Notes: a model not told the origin generated them from the sequence alone. Positions 45,798 through 54,813 are shown, counted from the first letter of the stretch. The stretch: DNA of 64,000 bases from Kribbella sp. VKM Ac-2568 (GCF_004345365.1 NZ_SLVF01000006.1:186001-250000); one strand, 5' to 3'. Numbers and translations: made by a program.

Positions 45798-46427
45798 GTG
45801 GACGTCTTGAGCATCATCGGGTGGGGTGGATCGGCGCTGGTCGTGGCGTCGCTGCTGCAGGCCCGGATCCTGCGGCTGCGGGTGCTGAACCTGGTCGGCT
45901 GCGTGGTCCTGGTCTTCTTCAACCTCGCCATCCAGGTCTGGCCGATGGTCGGTATGAACGCGGTGCTGGCCGTCATCAACCTCGTGCACCTGTGGCGGCT
46001 GCTCCGGCACCGGCACGACGAAGCGGAGTACACCGTGTTCGAGGTCAACAGCGACGACGCCTACCTGGGGCACGTGCTCGCGTCGCACCAGAAAGACATC
46101 AGCCGGTTCAACCCCGGATTCACGCGGGAGAACAGTTCGTACGCGTTCCTGGTGCAACGGGGCGAGCGGACCGTCGGGGTGGTGCTCGCGCACGACGCGG
46201 GCGACGGCCGGGCCCAGATCGACCTCGACTACGTGCTGCCGCAGTACCGCGACTTCACGCCGGGGGAGTTCGTCTTCCGGCGCAGCGACGTGTTCACCGA
46301 TCACGGGTTCCGGCAGGTGATGGCGCCGCGCCGGATGCAGGAGTCCGCGTCCTATCTGAGCAAGGTCGGCTTCCACCCGGACGGCTCCGACCTGGTCCTC
46401 GACCTGCCGTCCCAACCAACTGCCTGA
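45798..46427 (+). CDS. Membrane protein with YgjV-like N-terminus
   Basis: 209 residues from a GTG. Three hydrophobic segments in the first 75 residues (LSIIGWGGSALVVASLLQAR, VLNLVGCVVLVFFNLAIQVW, MNAVLAVINLVHLWRLL) resemble YgjV-type small membrane proteins; a soluble domain of ~130 residues follows (YTVFEVNSDDAYLGHVLASH, QIDLDYVLPQYRDFTPGEFV) that looks like a degenerate acetyltransferase. Ends one base before the convergent GNAT gene ends. Function unknown. Confidence 0.75.
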   Translation: MDVLSIIGWGGSALVVASLLQARILRLRVLNLVGCVVLVFFNLAIQVWPMVGMNAVLAVINLVHLWRLLRHRHDEAEYTVFEVNSDDAYLGHVLASHQKDISRFNPGFTRENSSYAFLVQRGERTVGVVLAHDAGDGRAQIDLDYVLPQYRDFTPGEFVFRRSDVFTDHGFRQVMAPRRMQESASYLSKVGFHPDGSDLVLDLPSQPTA

Positions 46428-46877
46428 CTAACCCAACTGTTTGGCGAAGCAGCGCGACACGGTCTCGTTCTCGAACGGCGGGTACGGCGGCGTCGGGAGG
46501 TAGCCGTGGCGCGTGTAGAGGCCGATCGCCTCGTGCTGCCGTGTCCCGGTCTCCAGTCGCAACGTGGTCAGGCCCTGGACCAGGGCCAGCGACTCCACCT
46601 CCGCCAGCAGCAGGCGGGACAGACCCCAGCCGCGCGACGACGGTTCGACGTACATGCGCTTGATCTCGCCGAGTCCGGGGCTGATCGGTTGCAGGCCGAC
46701 GCAGCCGACCGCGGCGCCGTCCACCCGCAGGACGATGAACTCGATGTCCGGATGCAGGTCGACGATCGGCTGGTCCTCGCCGTACAGCGCGGCCAACTCG
46801 GCCTGCTGGGCTGTCGTCAGTGCGAGCACCTCCGCGTCGGTCCGCGCGGCCGGCTTGACTTCCACCCCGTCGATCAT
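46428..46877 (-). CDS. GNAT family N-acetyltransferase
   Basis: 149 residues from an ATG at 46877. Acetyl-CoA motif region: GEIKRMYVEPSSRGWGLSRL followed by TLRLETGTRQHEAIGLYTRH and GYLPTPPYPPFE. The pattern matches small GNAT enzymes annotated as acetyltransferases of unknown substrate. The frame extends further upstream without support. Confidence 0.88.
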   Translation of the reverse strand: MIDGVEVKPAARTDAEVLALTTAQQAELAALYGEDQPIVDLHPDIEFIVLRVDGAAVGCVGLQPISPGLGEIKRMYVEPSSRGWGLSRLLLAEVESLALVQGLTTLRLETGTRQHEAIGLYTRHGYLPTPPYPPFENETVSRCFAKQLG

Positions 46878-47111
46878 GGCTCCGGACGGTAGCAACGAGC
46901 CGTGACACCACTGTTTCGCTTTCCTCTCCGCTCGGATCGGAGGCAGTGAGGTCCACGCTGTGTCACCGCCCCGCCGCAGGTCTGGAGCACCGGTACGCCG
47001 ACTCCTCACCGGGCGTTGGACAACTGCACGCGAACGCGGCCGTCAGCACGACCTACCAGGTCCGTACTGCGCGGGGCAGTTCCGCGGGCGAGGTGGTCTG
47101 ATGGGGCGGTG

Positions 47112-48380
47112 ATGTCTCTGGAGAGGACCGCCGCGGCGGTCCGAGCGGGTGAACTGGATCCGGTCGACCTGGTCGAGCAGGCGCTTCGGCGGGCGGAGGA
47201 GACGGCCGGGCTGAACGCCGTCGTGCACCTCGATGCCGATGGAGCCCGGGAGGCCGCCAGGCAGGTCAGGCGGGGAGCGCTGGCCGGAGTGCCCGTGCTG
47301 GTGAAGGAGATCGTCGAGGTCGAGGGACTGCCGTTCCGGTGCGGGTCGGCGTCGATGAACGAGGTCGCCACGAAGGACGCCGAGATCGTCACCAGGTTGC
47401 GAGCCGTCGGCGCGATCATCATCGGGCTCAGCTACAGCCACGAGTTCGCCTACGGCTGCACCGGTACCTCGAACCGCGTCGGGCCCTGCCGCAACCCGCA
47501 CGACCACTCGCGGATGACCGGTGGCTCCAGCGCCGGCGCGGGAGCGGCAGTTGCGGCCGGGGTGGTTCCACTGGCGATCGGCACGGATACAGCGGGCTCG
47601 GTGAGGATCCCCGCGGCCCTGTGCGGTGTGGTCGGCTACAAGCCCGCCCGGGGGACTCTGCCGATCGACGGAGTGTTCCCGCTGGCGCAGAGCCTGGACC
47701 ACGTCGGAGTACTCACCACCTCGGTTGTTGATGCGGTCTACGCCGTGAACTCGCTGTCCAGCACGGAATCGGGTGCGGCCATCGAGGCGCCGCGGCTCGG
47801 GCTGGTCTCGAATCCCGAGCATCAGGACCACTCTGAAGAAGTAGGCAAGGCGTGGTCGGCAGCGATCACCCGGCTCCGGGCCGCCGGGGCGGTTATGCAG
47901 GAGGTGGAACTGCCCGACTGGACGGCGACCAACCGGACAGCGGTGGACCTCCAAGGGCCGGAGGCGGTGGCCAACCACGCCGGTCGATCCACCGACGCCT
48001 ACCAACCCGACGTACAGCAGCGCCTGCGGAAGGCGGCCGAAGTACCGGCTTGGCGTTATGTGCAGGCCCGTGCGGAAGCCGCAGAACTCACCAGGACCGT
48101 CGCCAACCGCTTCAGCGAAGTGGACGCCCTCATCCTTCCGACTGTCCCGGTGGTGGCACCACCGATCGACGCAGTGGCAGACGCCGACGGCGCGGTTGCC
48201 GTCAGAGCGAGGCTGATGCGCAACACTCGCCTCGCCAACCTCACCGGCTTCCCCGCCCTCAGCCTCCCGCTGCCAACCACAGGTCTGCCGATCGGTCTCC
48301 AAGTGATTGCCGGAAGCAACCAAGTTGCCGCGCAGGTCGCATCCTGGATCGAACGCGTCCTTGACTTCGAGGGAGCTTGA
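47112..48380 (+). CDS. Amidase signature family hydrolase
   Basis: 422 residues from an ATG (a GTG three bases earlier is also possible). The Ser-cisSer-Lys triad is visible: K65 in VLVKEIVEV, the GGSS pair S139/S140 in MTGGSSAGAGAA, and S163 in IGTDTAGSVRIPAAL. Hydrolyses amides; substrate unknown. Shorter than GatA and lacking its neighbours, so unlikely to be the tRNA amidotransferase. Followed at 18 bp by a VOC-family gene. Confidence 0.93.
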   Translation: MSLERTAAAVRAGELDPVDLVEQALRRAEETAGLNAVVHLDADGAREAARQVRRGALAGVPVLVKEIVEVEGLPFRCGSASMNEVATKDAEIVTRLRAVGAIIIGLSYSHEFAYGCTGTSNRVGPCRNPHDHSRMTGGSSAGAGAAVAAGVVPLAIGTDTAGSVRIPAALCGVVGYKPARGTLPIDGVFPLAQSLDHVGVLTTSVVDAVYAVNSLSSTESGAAIEAPRLGLVSNPEHQDHSEEVGKAWSAAITRLRAAGAVMQEVELPDWTATNRTAVDLQGPEAVANHAGRSTDAYQPDVQQRLRKAAEVPAWRYVQARAEAAELTRTVANRFSEVDALILPTVPVVAPPIDAVADADGAVAVRARLMRNTRLANLTGFPALSLPLPTTGLPIGLQVIAGSNQVAAQVASWIERVLDFEGA

Positions 48381-48397
48381 GGTCCGAGCCTGTCGGT

Positions 48398-48772
48398 ATG
48401 GAGCTGAGCCTGCGCGTGGAAGTGTTCGCGACCGACCCCGAGGCATCGGGGGAGTTCTACCGGCGAGTGCTGGGATTCGAGGAGCTCTCGCGCCAACGGA
48501 CCGACGGAGTTGTCCACTACCTGTGGATGGGGCGGGGGACAGCGCGGATCGGGATCGGTACCGCCTGGCAGGTGGTCGACCCGGCGGTCCGGTCGGTGCC
48601 CGCGGGCACCGAGATCGTGCTCGAGGTGGACGACATCGACGCGGAGTTCGCCCGGGTGCACGAGACTGGCTGGCCGCTCGAGGGAGGGCTGCGGGAGCAG
48701 CCGTGGGGGCTGCGCGACTTCCGCTTGCACGACCCCGACGGCTACTACCTCCGCCTGACTTCCCGGGGCTGA
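48398..48772 (+). CDS. VOC/glyoxalase superfamily protein
   Basis: 124 residues from an ATG 18 bp after the amidase stop. The betaalphabetabetabeta pattern is clear: LRVEVFATDPEASGEFYRRV, LGFEELSR, GTEIVLEVDDIDAEFARVHE, and the last metal-site strand DFRLHDPDGYYLRLTSRG. Members include glyoxalase and bleomycin-resistance-type proteins; which one cannot be told. Followed by a perfect hairpin. Confidence 0.88.
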   Translation: MELSLRVEVFATDPEASGEFYRRVLGFEELSRQRTDGVVHYLWMGRGTARIGIGTAWQVVDPAVRSVPAGTEIVLEVDDIDAEFARVHETGWPLEGGLREQPWGLRDFRLHDPDGYYLRLTSRG

Positions 48773-48777
48773 TCAAA

Positions 48778-48816
48778 CTGAAGCCCTCCCACGCGGACTG
48801 CGTGGGAGGGCTTCAG
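48778..48816. terminator. Bidirectional terminator hairpin between VOC and GH30 genes
   Basis: Perfect 17-bp stem CTGAAGCCCTCCCACGC (48778-48794), loop GGACT, GCGTGGGAGGGCTTCAG (48800-48816), between two convergent genes and nine bases before the GH30 stop codon. No U-run, but the stem is very stable. Confidence 0.8.
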
Positions 48817-48824
48817 GCGAGGGG

Positions 48825-50783
48825 CTACTTGTAGAGGCGGACGTCGGCCAGGCTCCACCAGTGGTCGCTGGTGCCGGTCGAGGTGATGCGGATGAAGCGG
48901 GCTCGCGTCGGGCGGACATCCACGTTGGTGAGCTGGCCGGTGCTCGCGCCGCTCGCCAGCGGATGCCACTGGGTGCCGTCGAAGCTGGTCGACACCTGCC
49001 AGCCGCGGGCGTAGTCGCCGAGGTTGCCGCCGCTGTCGATCGCGATGCGGCGGAACTGCTTCGCCGTACCGAGGTCGACCTGCACGTACTGCCCGGCAGC
49101 CTGCGCAGCCTTGGACTGCCACACGGTCGACCCGTCCGCGTCGAAGGCGAACGCCGCGTCAGCAGCCGGTACTGCGCTCGCCGTCGCGCCTGCCAGGGAC
49201 AGCGGGGACAGCTCAGGATCCAGCGTTTGCGACCGCGGCCAGGCGAACGTCGCCACCGAACCGCCGGGCAGCGTGTACTCGAAGCTCTGGTCGCCGACTG
49301 CCACCGCGAAGGTCCGGGGGTCGTCGTTCTCGTTGTGCACGAGGAGCGCGGTGGAGCCGTCCGGGTTGCGGAACGCGGAGCTCATCAGTTGCCCGTTCCA
49401 CCCGGTCGTCCCGTACGACGTACTCGCGATCCGCACAGCGCCGGAGTGGACGAACTTCGACAGGTGACCGATCGTGTAGTACTCCGCGTCGGTGGTCACG
49501 GTTCCGTCGGGTTGCAGCGTCACCAGGCCGGTGCACGTGTCGCAGCCGCCGTTGTGCGGGCCACCCGTGGAGTCGAGCGCGATGTTCCAGTTCACGACGG
49601 ACTTGGCCCAGTTGCGCGTCGTACCGAGCATCAGGGTGCGGGCGTGCCAGGTGAGCGTGCCGCGGAAGATCTGTTCGGGGGTGTCGCTCGGCCCGTGGGA
49701 GCCGGAGCACTCGGTGAACCAGATGCCCTTGTCCGGGAAGGTCTGGTGCAGGGCGGTCTGCGCGCTGGGGTCACCCGAGTAGCAGTGGTACGCCGTACCG
49801 GCGAGCCACTTGCCGGCCGGGCTGTCGAGCAACTGGTACGGGTAGTCCGTCTCCGGGTCCTCGCCGGGCGGGGTGGACTCGATGTCGCCGGGGTGCGTCG
49901 TCCAGTTGTGGTCGTAGCCGAGGATCTTCGTCCGCGGACTGGCCGCACGGAGCATCGGCCCGAGCGCCTCGATCACCGCGGCCTGCTGGCGTACCGGCAT
50001 GTCCGTGCCGGGGTAGGCGCTCGGCTTGCGGTTCTGCGGCTCGTTCTGCACCGAGAGGAAGTCCACCGGTACGCCGGCCGCCTCGTACGCCTTCACGAAC
50101 TTCACCAGGTAGCGCGCGTAGGCGTTGTAGACGGCCGGGTCGTCCTTGAGGCGCCCACCGACCAGCGAGTCGCCGGTCTTCATCCAGGCGGGCGGACTCC
50201 ACGGGGTCGCCATCACCTTGAGGGACGGGTTGAGCTGCTTCGCCCGGCGCAGCAGCGGCAGGATCTGCGTCTGGTCGTGCGCGATGCTGAAGTGCCGCAG
50301 CGGGAAGTCGGTTTGGCCGGCGGGCACATCGTCGTACGTGTAGTGCTGCGGCGCGGCGGTGAAGTCCGACGAGCCGACCACCTGGCGCAGGAAGCTCACG
50401 CCGATGCCCTTGTCGCCGTCGAACAGCGAGCGCATCGTCTTGTCGCGGTCCGCGGGAGTCAGCCGGTAGAGAATGTCCGCCGACGAGTCCGTGATGGAGG
50501 CACCGAAGCCGTCCATCGTCTGGTACTTCGTGTCCGGGTCGACCGTGATCGTCGTCTCCGCGCTCTGGCCCTTCCGGAAGGCGACCGGCGCTCGCTCGTG
50601 CAGCAGTTCGGCCCGGTCCGGGGTGGTCACCCAGACGCGGGCGGTCGCTGTCGCCTTGTCGGCCTGGCTGTCCTGCTGCGTCTGACCGGACAGCTCCGCC
50701 GCCTGGGCGCCGGCACCGCTCAGCATGCCGCTCACCAGCAGGGCTGACCCGGCCAGGGCCGCCCCGATCGCATGTCTCCTCAT
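48825..50783 (-). CDS. Secreted GH30 family glycoside hydrolase with C-terminal F5/8-type domain
   Basis: 652 residues from an ATG with GAGGAG upstream. A signal peptide (RRHAIGAALAGSALLVSGML, Ala-x-Ala before Glu) leads to a GH30 catalytic domain: YQTMDGFGASITDSSADILY, catalytic acid E248 in FLSVQNEPQN and nucleophile E358 in GIWFTECSGSH. A beta-sandwich follows, then an F5/8 (discoidin-like, CBM32-like) domain from ~530 (FDADGSTVWQSKAAQAAGQYV, ...WWSLADVRLYK). Probably cleaves beta-glucosides or glucosylceramide-like substrates. The divergent LacI regulator gene suggests substrate-induced expression. Confidence 0.93.
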   Translation of the reverse strand: MRRHAIGAALAGSALLVSGMLSGAGAQAAELSGQTQQDSQADKATATARVWVTTPDRAELLHERAPVAFRKGQSAETTITVDPDTKYQTMDGFGASITDSSADILYRLTPADRDKTMRSLFDGDKGIGVSFLRQVVGSSDFTAAPQHYTYDDVPAGQTDFPLRHFSIAHDQTQILPLLRRAKQLNPSLKVMATPWSPPAWMKTGDSLVGGRLKDDPAVYNAYARYLVKFVKAYEAAGVPVDFLSVQNEPQNRKPSAYPGTDMPVRQQAAVIEALGPMLRAASPRTKILGYDHNWTTHPGDIESTPPGEDPETDYPYQLLDSPAGKWLAGTAYHCYSGDPSAQTALHQTFPDKGIWFTECSGSHGPSDTPEQIFRGTLTWHARTLMLGTTRNWAKSVVNWNIALDSTGGPHNGGCDTCTGLVTLQPDGTVTTDAEYYTIGHLSKFVHSGAVRIASTSYGTTGWNGQLMSSAFRNPDGSTALLVHNENDDPRTFAVAVGDQSFEYTLPGGSVATFAWPRSQTLDPELSPLSLAGATASAVPAADAAFAFDADGSTVWQSKAAQAAGQYVQVDLGTAKQFRRIAIDSGGNLGDYARGWQVSTSFDGTQWHPLASGASTGQLTNVDVRPTRARFIRITSTGTSDHWWSLADVRLYK

Positions 50784-50936
50784 CGCACTCCTCAGGTCAA
50801 CCCCGTTGAAACAAATGAAACAAACACGCAACGCACGGCCTTCAGCAAACGACGGCTGTCGGACGGTGTCAAGGCTTCCTGACTCGCGAGCTGGCGTGGT
50901 TTACAGTGGCGAGCGTGAAACAAAGCGATGTAACAA
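50784..50936. promoter_or_regulatory. GH30-lacI divergent control region with TGAAACAAA repeats
   Basis: TGAAACAAA occurs twice in tandem at 50807-50815 and 50816-50824 and a third time at 50916-50924, with TGTAACAAA at 50929-50937 running into the lacI ATG. These direct repeats are likely operator elements for the LacI protein, though no perfect palindrome with a central CG is seen. Confidence 0.6.
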
Positions 50937-52019
50937 ATGCCTAGCCAGGAACTGGTCGGCCGCGTGGGCGGGGGAGGTGTTCGGGCGACGGTGCGGGATA
51001 TCGCGGCGGAGACTGGCGTCTCGATCGCGACCGTTTCCCGGGTGCTCAACCAGAGCGGCAGCGTCGCTCCGCGGACCCGCGAGCTGGTGGAACAGGCGGT
51101 CGAGCGCCTTGGCGTTCGCGCGCCCAGTCCTCGAGGCGGTTCGCCGAAGCCCGTCGGTGGCGCGGTGTTCGTCCGCTGCCCCTACGTCCTCACCGACTAC
51201 TTCGGCCTGATCGTCTCCTCGATCGCCGAGACTCTCGACCGCCACGGCCGCCAACTCGTCCTCAACGCCGGGCAAGGCGCAGCCGGAGCGCAGGTCCTGC
51301 CCAGACTCCTTACCGACAACGGCCTGGCCGGGGCGATCCTGATCCTCCCGCCGGAATCGGCCGACGACCTGGTCCGCCTCCGCTCCCGGCGCTTCCCCTT
51401 CGTCGTGGTCGACCCCCGTACTGCGTTGCCGCGCGACATCGCATCCGTCTCGGCCGCGCACTTCGCCGGGGCGCGCCAGGTGACCTCACATCTGGTCGGC
51501 CTCGGCCACACCCGCATCGGTGTGATCGGCGGGCCGCGGGAGTGGCTGGCCAGCGACGCGCGCCTGAGTGGTCACGCTGCCGCGCTGGCCGACGTCGGCA
51601 TCCTCCCCGACCCTGACCTGGTCCGGCCGGTCGAGCCGACCACCGAGCAGGGTCGCCGCGCCGCGGGGCAGTTGCTCGACCTTCCCCAGCGTCCGACCGC
51701 GCTGGTCGCCTTCAACGACAAGGCCGCCGTCGGTGCGCTGCAAGCGGCGGCCGAGCGAGGGCTCAGCGTCCCCACGGACCTGTCCGTCGCCGGCTTCGAC
51801 GACATCGACCTCAGCCGCGCCACCTTCCCGACCCTCACCACCGTCCGCCAACCCCTCCAGGAGATGGGCCGGATGGCCGTCAGCCTCCTCATCCGCCTCC
51901 TGGACCGCCACGAACTCGAAGCCCTGCACATAGAACTAGCCACCGAACTGGTCATCCGCGACTCGACCGCCCCGCCCCGCCCCGCTGAGGGTGCCGATAG
52001 CCGGTTGTTCGACCTGTAG
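50937..52019 (+). CDS. LacI family transcriptional regulator
   Basis: 360 residues. The N-terminal HTH is ATVRDIAAETGVSIATVSRV followed by the hinge LNQSGSVAPRTRELVEQA; the periplasmic-binding-like domain has the usual IGVIGGPREWLASDARLSG and LVAFNDKAAVGALQAAAERG plus DLSVAGFDDIDLSRATFPTL. The ATG sits directly after an operator-like repeat with no ribosome site; a GTG at 50991 is an alternative. Likely represses the GH30 gene. Confidence 0.9.
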   Translation: MPSQELVGRVGGGGVRATVRDIAAETGVSIATVSRVLNQSGSVAPRTRELVEQAVERLGVRAPSPRGGSPKPVGGAVFVRCPYVLTDYFGLIVSSIAETLDRHGRQLVLNAGQGAAGAQVLPRLLTDNGLAGAILILPPESADDLVRLRSRRFPFVVVDPRTALPRDIASVSAAHFAGARQVTSHLVGLGHTRIGVIGGPREWLASDARLSGHAAALADVGILPDPDLVRPVEPTTEQGRRAAGQLLDLPQRPTALVAFNDKAAVGALQAAAERGLSVPTDLSVAGFDDIDLSRATFPTLTTVRQPLQEMGRMAVSLLIRLLDRHELEALHIELATELVIRDSTAPPRPAEGADSRLFDL

Positions 52020-52055
52020 CGCCTTACAGCGGACTAACAACCTGCTGCCAGTGGT

Positions 52056-52703
52056 TCAGAGGGTGCGGAGCCGGTGGAGGGCGTCGACGAAGTGGGTGAC
52101 GAGCTCGTCGGGGGTTGACGAGCGGGAAGACTCGGGGAGGCCGGACCATTCGATGGCGAGGTCCTCGACATAGGCGAGCCAGGCGTGGACAGTCAGCCGC
52201 ACCGGTGAGGCGGGTCGGGCCGCGGCCGCGGAGTCGCCGAGCAGGTCGAGGACGCGGGTGGTGAGAGCGGCCCGGGTCTCGGCGTAGACCTCGACGACGT
52301 ACACGTCCCCGCCGGCGGCGCCGCGGACGAAGGAGATGTACGAGTCGCGGCGCCTGCTGACGAAGGCGACGAAGGAGAGCAGCATCTGCCGCAACTGCTC
52401 GTCGGGGGGCAGGGCCGGATCCGGTGCGGTGACGCGTAGCAATCTGCGGCCGGCGGCGCTCATCACGGCGATGTAGAAGTCGCGCTTGGTCGGGAAGTAG
52501 TGGAAGAGCAGGCCGCGGGAGATGCCCGCCTCGGCCGCGACGGCGTCGATCGACAGGTCGTGGATCGGCTGGGTGCGGAGCATCTGCAGCCCGATGCCGA
52601 CCAGTTGCTTGCGACGATCGTCCGCGCTCAGTCGTCTCCGCCTGCCGTCGGCTGCCTCCCCGGCAGCTGGCGGTGCGTCTCCGGCTTTCACGCTATTGAG
52701 CAT
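52056..52703 (-). CDS. TetR family transcriptional regulator
   Basis: 215 residues. The HTH is near residues 30-75 (RKQLVGIGLQMLRTQPIHDL, IDAVAAEAGISRGLLFHYF, PTKRDFYIAVM). The start codon lies inside the palindrome TGAGCATTGCTCA and there is no ribosome site, so a leaderless message or a GTG start five codons in are possible. Divergent to the six-gene acyl-CoA operon, which it most likely represses. Confidence 0.93.
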   Translation of the reverse strand: MLNSVKAGDAPPAAGEAADGRRRRLSADDRRKQLVGIGLQMLRTQPIHDLSIDAVAAEAGISRGLLFHYFPTKRDFYIAVMSAAGRRLLRVTAPDPALPPDEQLRQMLLSFVAFVSRRRDSYISFVRGAAGGDVYVVEVYAETRAALTTRVLDLLGDSAAAARPASPVRLTVHAWLAYVEDLAIEWSGLPESSRSSTPDELVTHFVDALHRLRTL

Positions 52704-52709
52704 TGCTCA
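52697..52709. promoter_or_regulatory. Probable TetR operator
   Basis: Palindrome TGAGCA-T-TGCTCA between the divergent TetR and ACAD genes, overlapping the TetR start codon. Confidence 0.7.
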
Positions 52710-52753
52710 GTAACTGCGCTACCGTCAACAGGAGTCGAGGTGAGGAGCAGCTG

Positions 52754-54013
52754 ATGGGTTTCGAGCCGTCCGCCAGGGCGCAGGAGTTGATCGGCAAGGT
52801 CGAGGCGTTCATCCGGACCGAGATCGAACCTGTCGAGCCCGAACTGCACGCGGCCACTCGCGCCGCGGCCGACCCCTGGCAGCCGCAGCCCGCCTTCAAG
52901 GAGCTGCAGGCGAAGGCTCGCAAGCAGGGCCTCTGGAATCTCTTCCTCCCGCCGGCCGAGCCCGGCAACGAGAGCTACGGCGAGGGCCTGAGCAACCTCG
53001 ACTACGCCCCGATCGCCGAGCTCACCGGCCGATCGTTCCTCGCGCCGTACGTGTTCAATTGCAACGCCCCCGACACCGGCAACATGGAGGTCCTGCTCCG
53101 CTACGGCTCGGCCGAGCAGAAGAAGCAGTGGCTCGAGCCGCTCCTCGACGGCGCGATCCGCTCGGCGTTCTGCATGACCGAGCCCGACGTCGCGTCGTCC
53201 GACGCCACCAACATGGCCGCCACCGCGATCGTGGAGGGCGACGAGGTGGTCATCAACGGTCGCAAGTGGTGGAGCACCGGGGTCGGTCACCCCGACTGTG
53301 AACTGCTGATCTTCATGGGCCTCACCGACCCCGACGCCCACCGGTACGCCCGCCACACGATGGTCCTCGTACCGCGTGACACCCGCGGCGTGAAGGTCGA
53401 GCGCCTCCTCCCCGCGATGAGCAGGTACGACGAACCGCACGGCCACGGCGAGGTGTCCTTCACCGACGTCCGGGTGCCTGTCGCCAACATCCTGGTCGGG
53501 CCGGGTCGCGCCTTCGAGATCGCGCAGGGCCGGCTCGGGCCGGGCCGGGTGCACCACTGCATGCGGCTGATCGGCCTCGCGGAGAAGTCACTCGAGCTCG
53601 CTCTCCAGCGCGGCACCAGCAGGAACGCGTTCGGCAAGCCACTGGTCAACCTCGGCGGCAACCGCGAGCGGATCGCCGATGCCCGGATCGCGATCAACCA
53701 GGCCCGCCTGCTGGTGCTGCAGACCGCGCACCTGCTGGACACCCAGGGCCTCAGGGGCGCGCTGAGCGAGGTCAGCCAGATCAAGGTGGCGGTACCGCGG
53801 ATGGCGCAGGACGTGATCGACATGGCGATCCAGTTGCACGGCGGTGGCGGGCTGTCCGACGACTACCCGCTGGCCGCGGCCTGGACGAGTGCCCGGGCGC
53901 TCCGGCTGGCCGACGGGCCCGACGAGGTGCATCGTGGAGTGGTCGCCAGGATCGAGCTGGCGAAATACCAGCCGAAAGATCAGCCGGGGGATCACCCGAA
54001 GGAGTCGAAGTGA
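52754..54013 (+). CDS. Acyl-CoA dehydrogenase (ACAD10/11- or LvaC-like)
   Basis: 419 residues from an ATG with GAGGAG six bases upstream. FAD-dependent: FCMTEPDVASSDATNMAATA (FAD/substrate binding), KWWSTGVGHPDCELLIFMGL, ARHTMVLVPRDTRGV, and the C-terminal IQLHGGGGLSDDYPLAAAWT, RLADGPDEVHRGVVAR. The ADGPDEVH ending is typical of the ACAD10/11 subgroup. Followed in the same operon by an SDR and an APH-type kinase, as in 4-hydroxyacyl-CoA (levulinate) pathways. Confidence 0.93.
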   Translation: MGFEPSARAQELIGKVEAFIRTEIEPVEPELHAATRAAADPWQPQPAFKELQAKARKQGLWNLFLPPAEPGNESYGEGLSNLDYAPIAELTGRSFLAPYVFNCNAPDTGNMEVLLRYGSAEQKKQWLEPLLDGAIRSAFCMTEPDVASSDATNMAATAIVEGDEVVINGRKWWSTGVGHPDCELLIFMGLTDPDAHRYARHTMVLVPRDTRGVKVERLLPAMSRYDEPHGHGEVSFTDVRVPVANILVGPGRAFEIAQGRLGPGRVHHCMRLIGLAEKSLELALQRGTSRNAFGKPLVNLGGNRERIADARIAINQARLLVLQTAHLLDTQGLRGALSEVSQIKVAVPRMAQDVIDMAIQLHGGGGLSDDYPLAAAWTSARALRLADGPDEVHRGVVARIELAKYQPKDQPGDHPKESK

Positions 54014-54813
54014 GCAGGGTTCTCGTCACCGGCGGAGCCAGCGGACTCGGCGCCGCCCTGGTCGCCCGCTTCGTTGCTGATGGCCACCAGGTGCTCAGCA
54101 CCGACCTGGCAGCGGAGTCACCCGCGGCCGGCGGAGCGCAGTACCGGCAGTTGAACGTGCGGGACGCGAATGACTGGCAAGCGGCGGTGGCGTGGTGTGA
54201 GGAGAACTGGGGTGGGCTCGACATCCTGGTGAACAACGCCGGCATCGCCACCGGTGGCCGGATCGACGTCGAGTCGCTGGACGAGTGGGACCGGGTCGTC
54301 GACATCAACCTGATGGGTGTGGTCCGCGGCTGCCGGGCGTTCACGCCGCTGTTCAAGAAGCAGCGCTCCGGGCACATCGTCAACACCGCCTCCGCGGCTG
54401 GTCTGGTGCACCCGCCGATGATGAGCTCGTACAACACGGTCAAGGCGGGCGTCGTCGCGCTGTCCGAGACGCTCTCGCACGAACTCCACCCGTACGGCGT
54501 GACCGTGTCCGTCGTGTGCCCGTCGTTCTTCCGGACCAACCTGGCGGACTCGATCCAGGGCGACGACACCGAGATGGGCGCGACCGCTCGCCGGCTGATC
54601 GAAAAGTCTCCCCGTACCGCGCACGACATCGCCGCGGGCGTGGTCGCCGGGATCAAGAAGAAGCAGTTCCTGATCATCCCCGACCGGCCGGCGTTGCTCG
54701 CCTGGCGCACCAAACGCTTCGCCCGCCCGCTGTACGACCGCCAGATGCGCAAGATCGCCGCCCGGGCCAGGGAGCGTGCGGAGACCCAGGTGCCGTCAAC
54801 CGGAGAGCGGTGA
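54010..54813 (+). CDS. Short-chain dehydrogenase/reductase
   Basis: 267 residues from a GTG that overlaps the ACAD stop. NAD(P) motif VLVTGGASGLGAALVARFVA, NNAG motif LDILVNNAGIATGG, catalytic S-Y-K as NTASAAGLVHPPMMSSYNTV, KAGVVALSETLSHELHPYG. In the lva pathway a homologous SDR (LvaD) completes 4-hydroxyacyl-CoA conversion to the 3-keto product; a similar role here is inference. Its stop overlaps the next ATG. Confidence 0.93.
   Translation: MSRVLVTGGASGLGAALVARFVADGHQVLSTDLAAESPAAGGAQYRQLNVRDANDWQAAVAWCEENWGGLDILVNNAGIATGGRIDVESLDEWDRVVDINLMGVVRGCRAFTPLFKKQRSGHIVNTASAAGLVHPPMMSSYNTVKAGVVALSETLSHELHPYGVTVSVVCPSFFRTNLADSIQGDDTEMGATARRLIEKSPRTAHDIAAGVVAGIKKKQFLIIPDRPALLAWRTKRFARPLYDRQMRKIAARARERAETQVPSTGER

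Noticed and set aside
47112..48380. GatA subunit of the tRNA amidotransferase
   Set aside because: Too short, no gatB/gatC nearby; treated as a general amidase.
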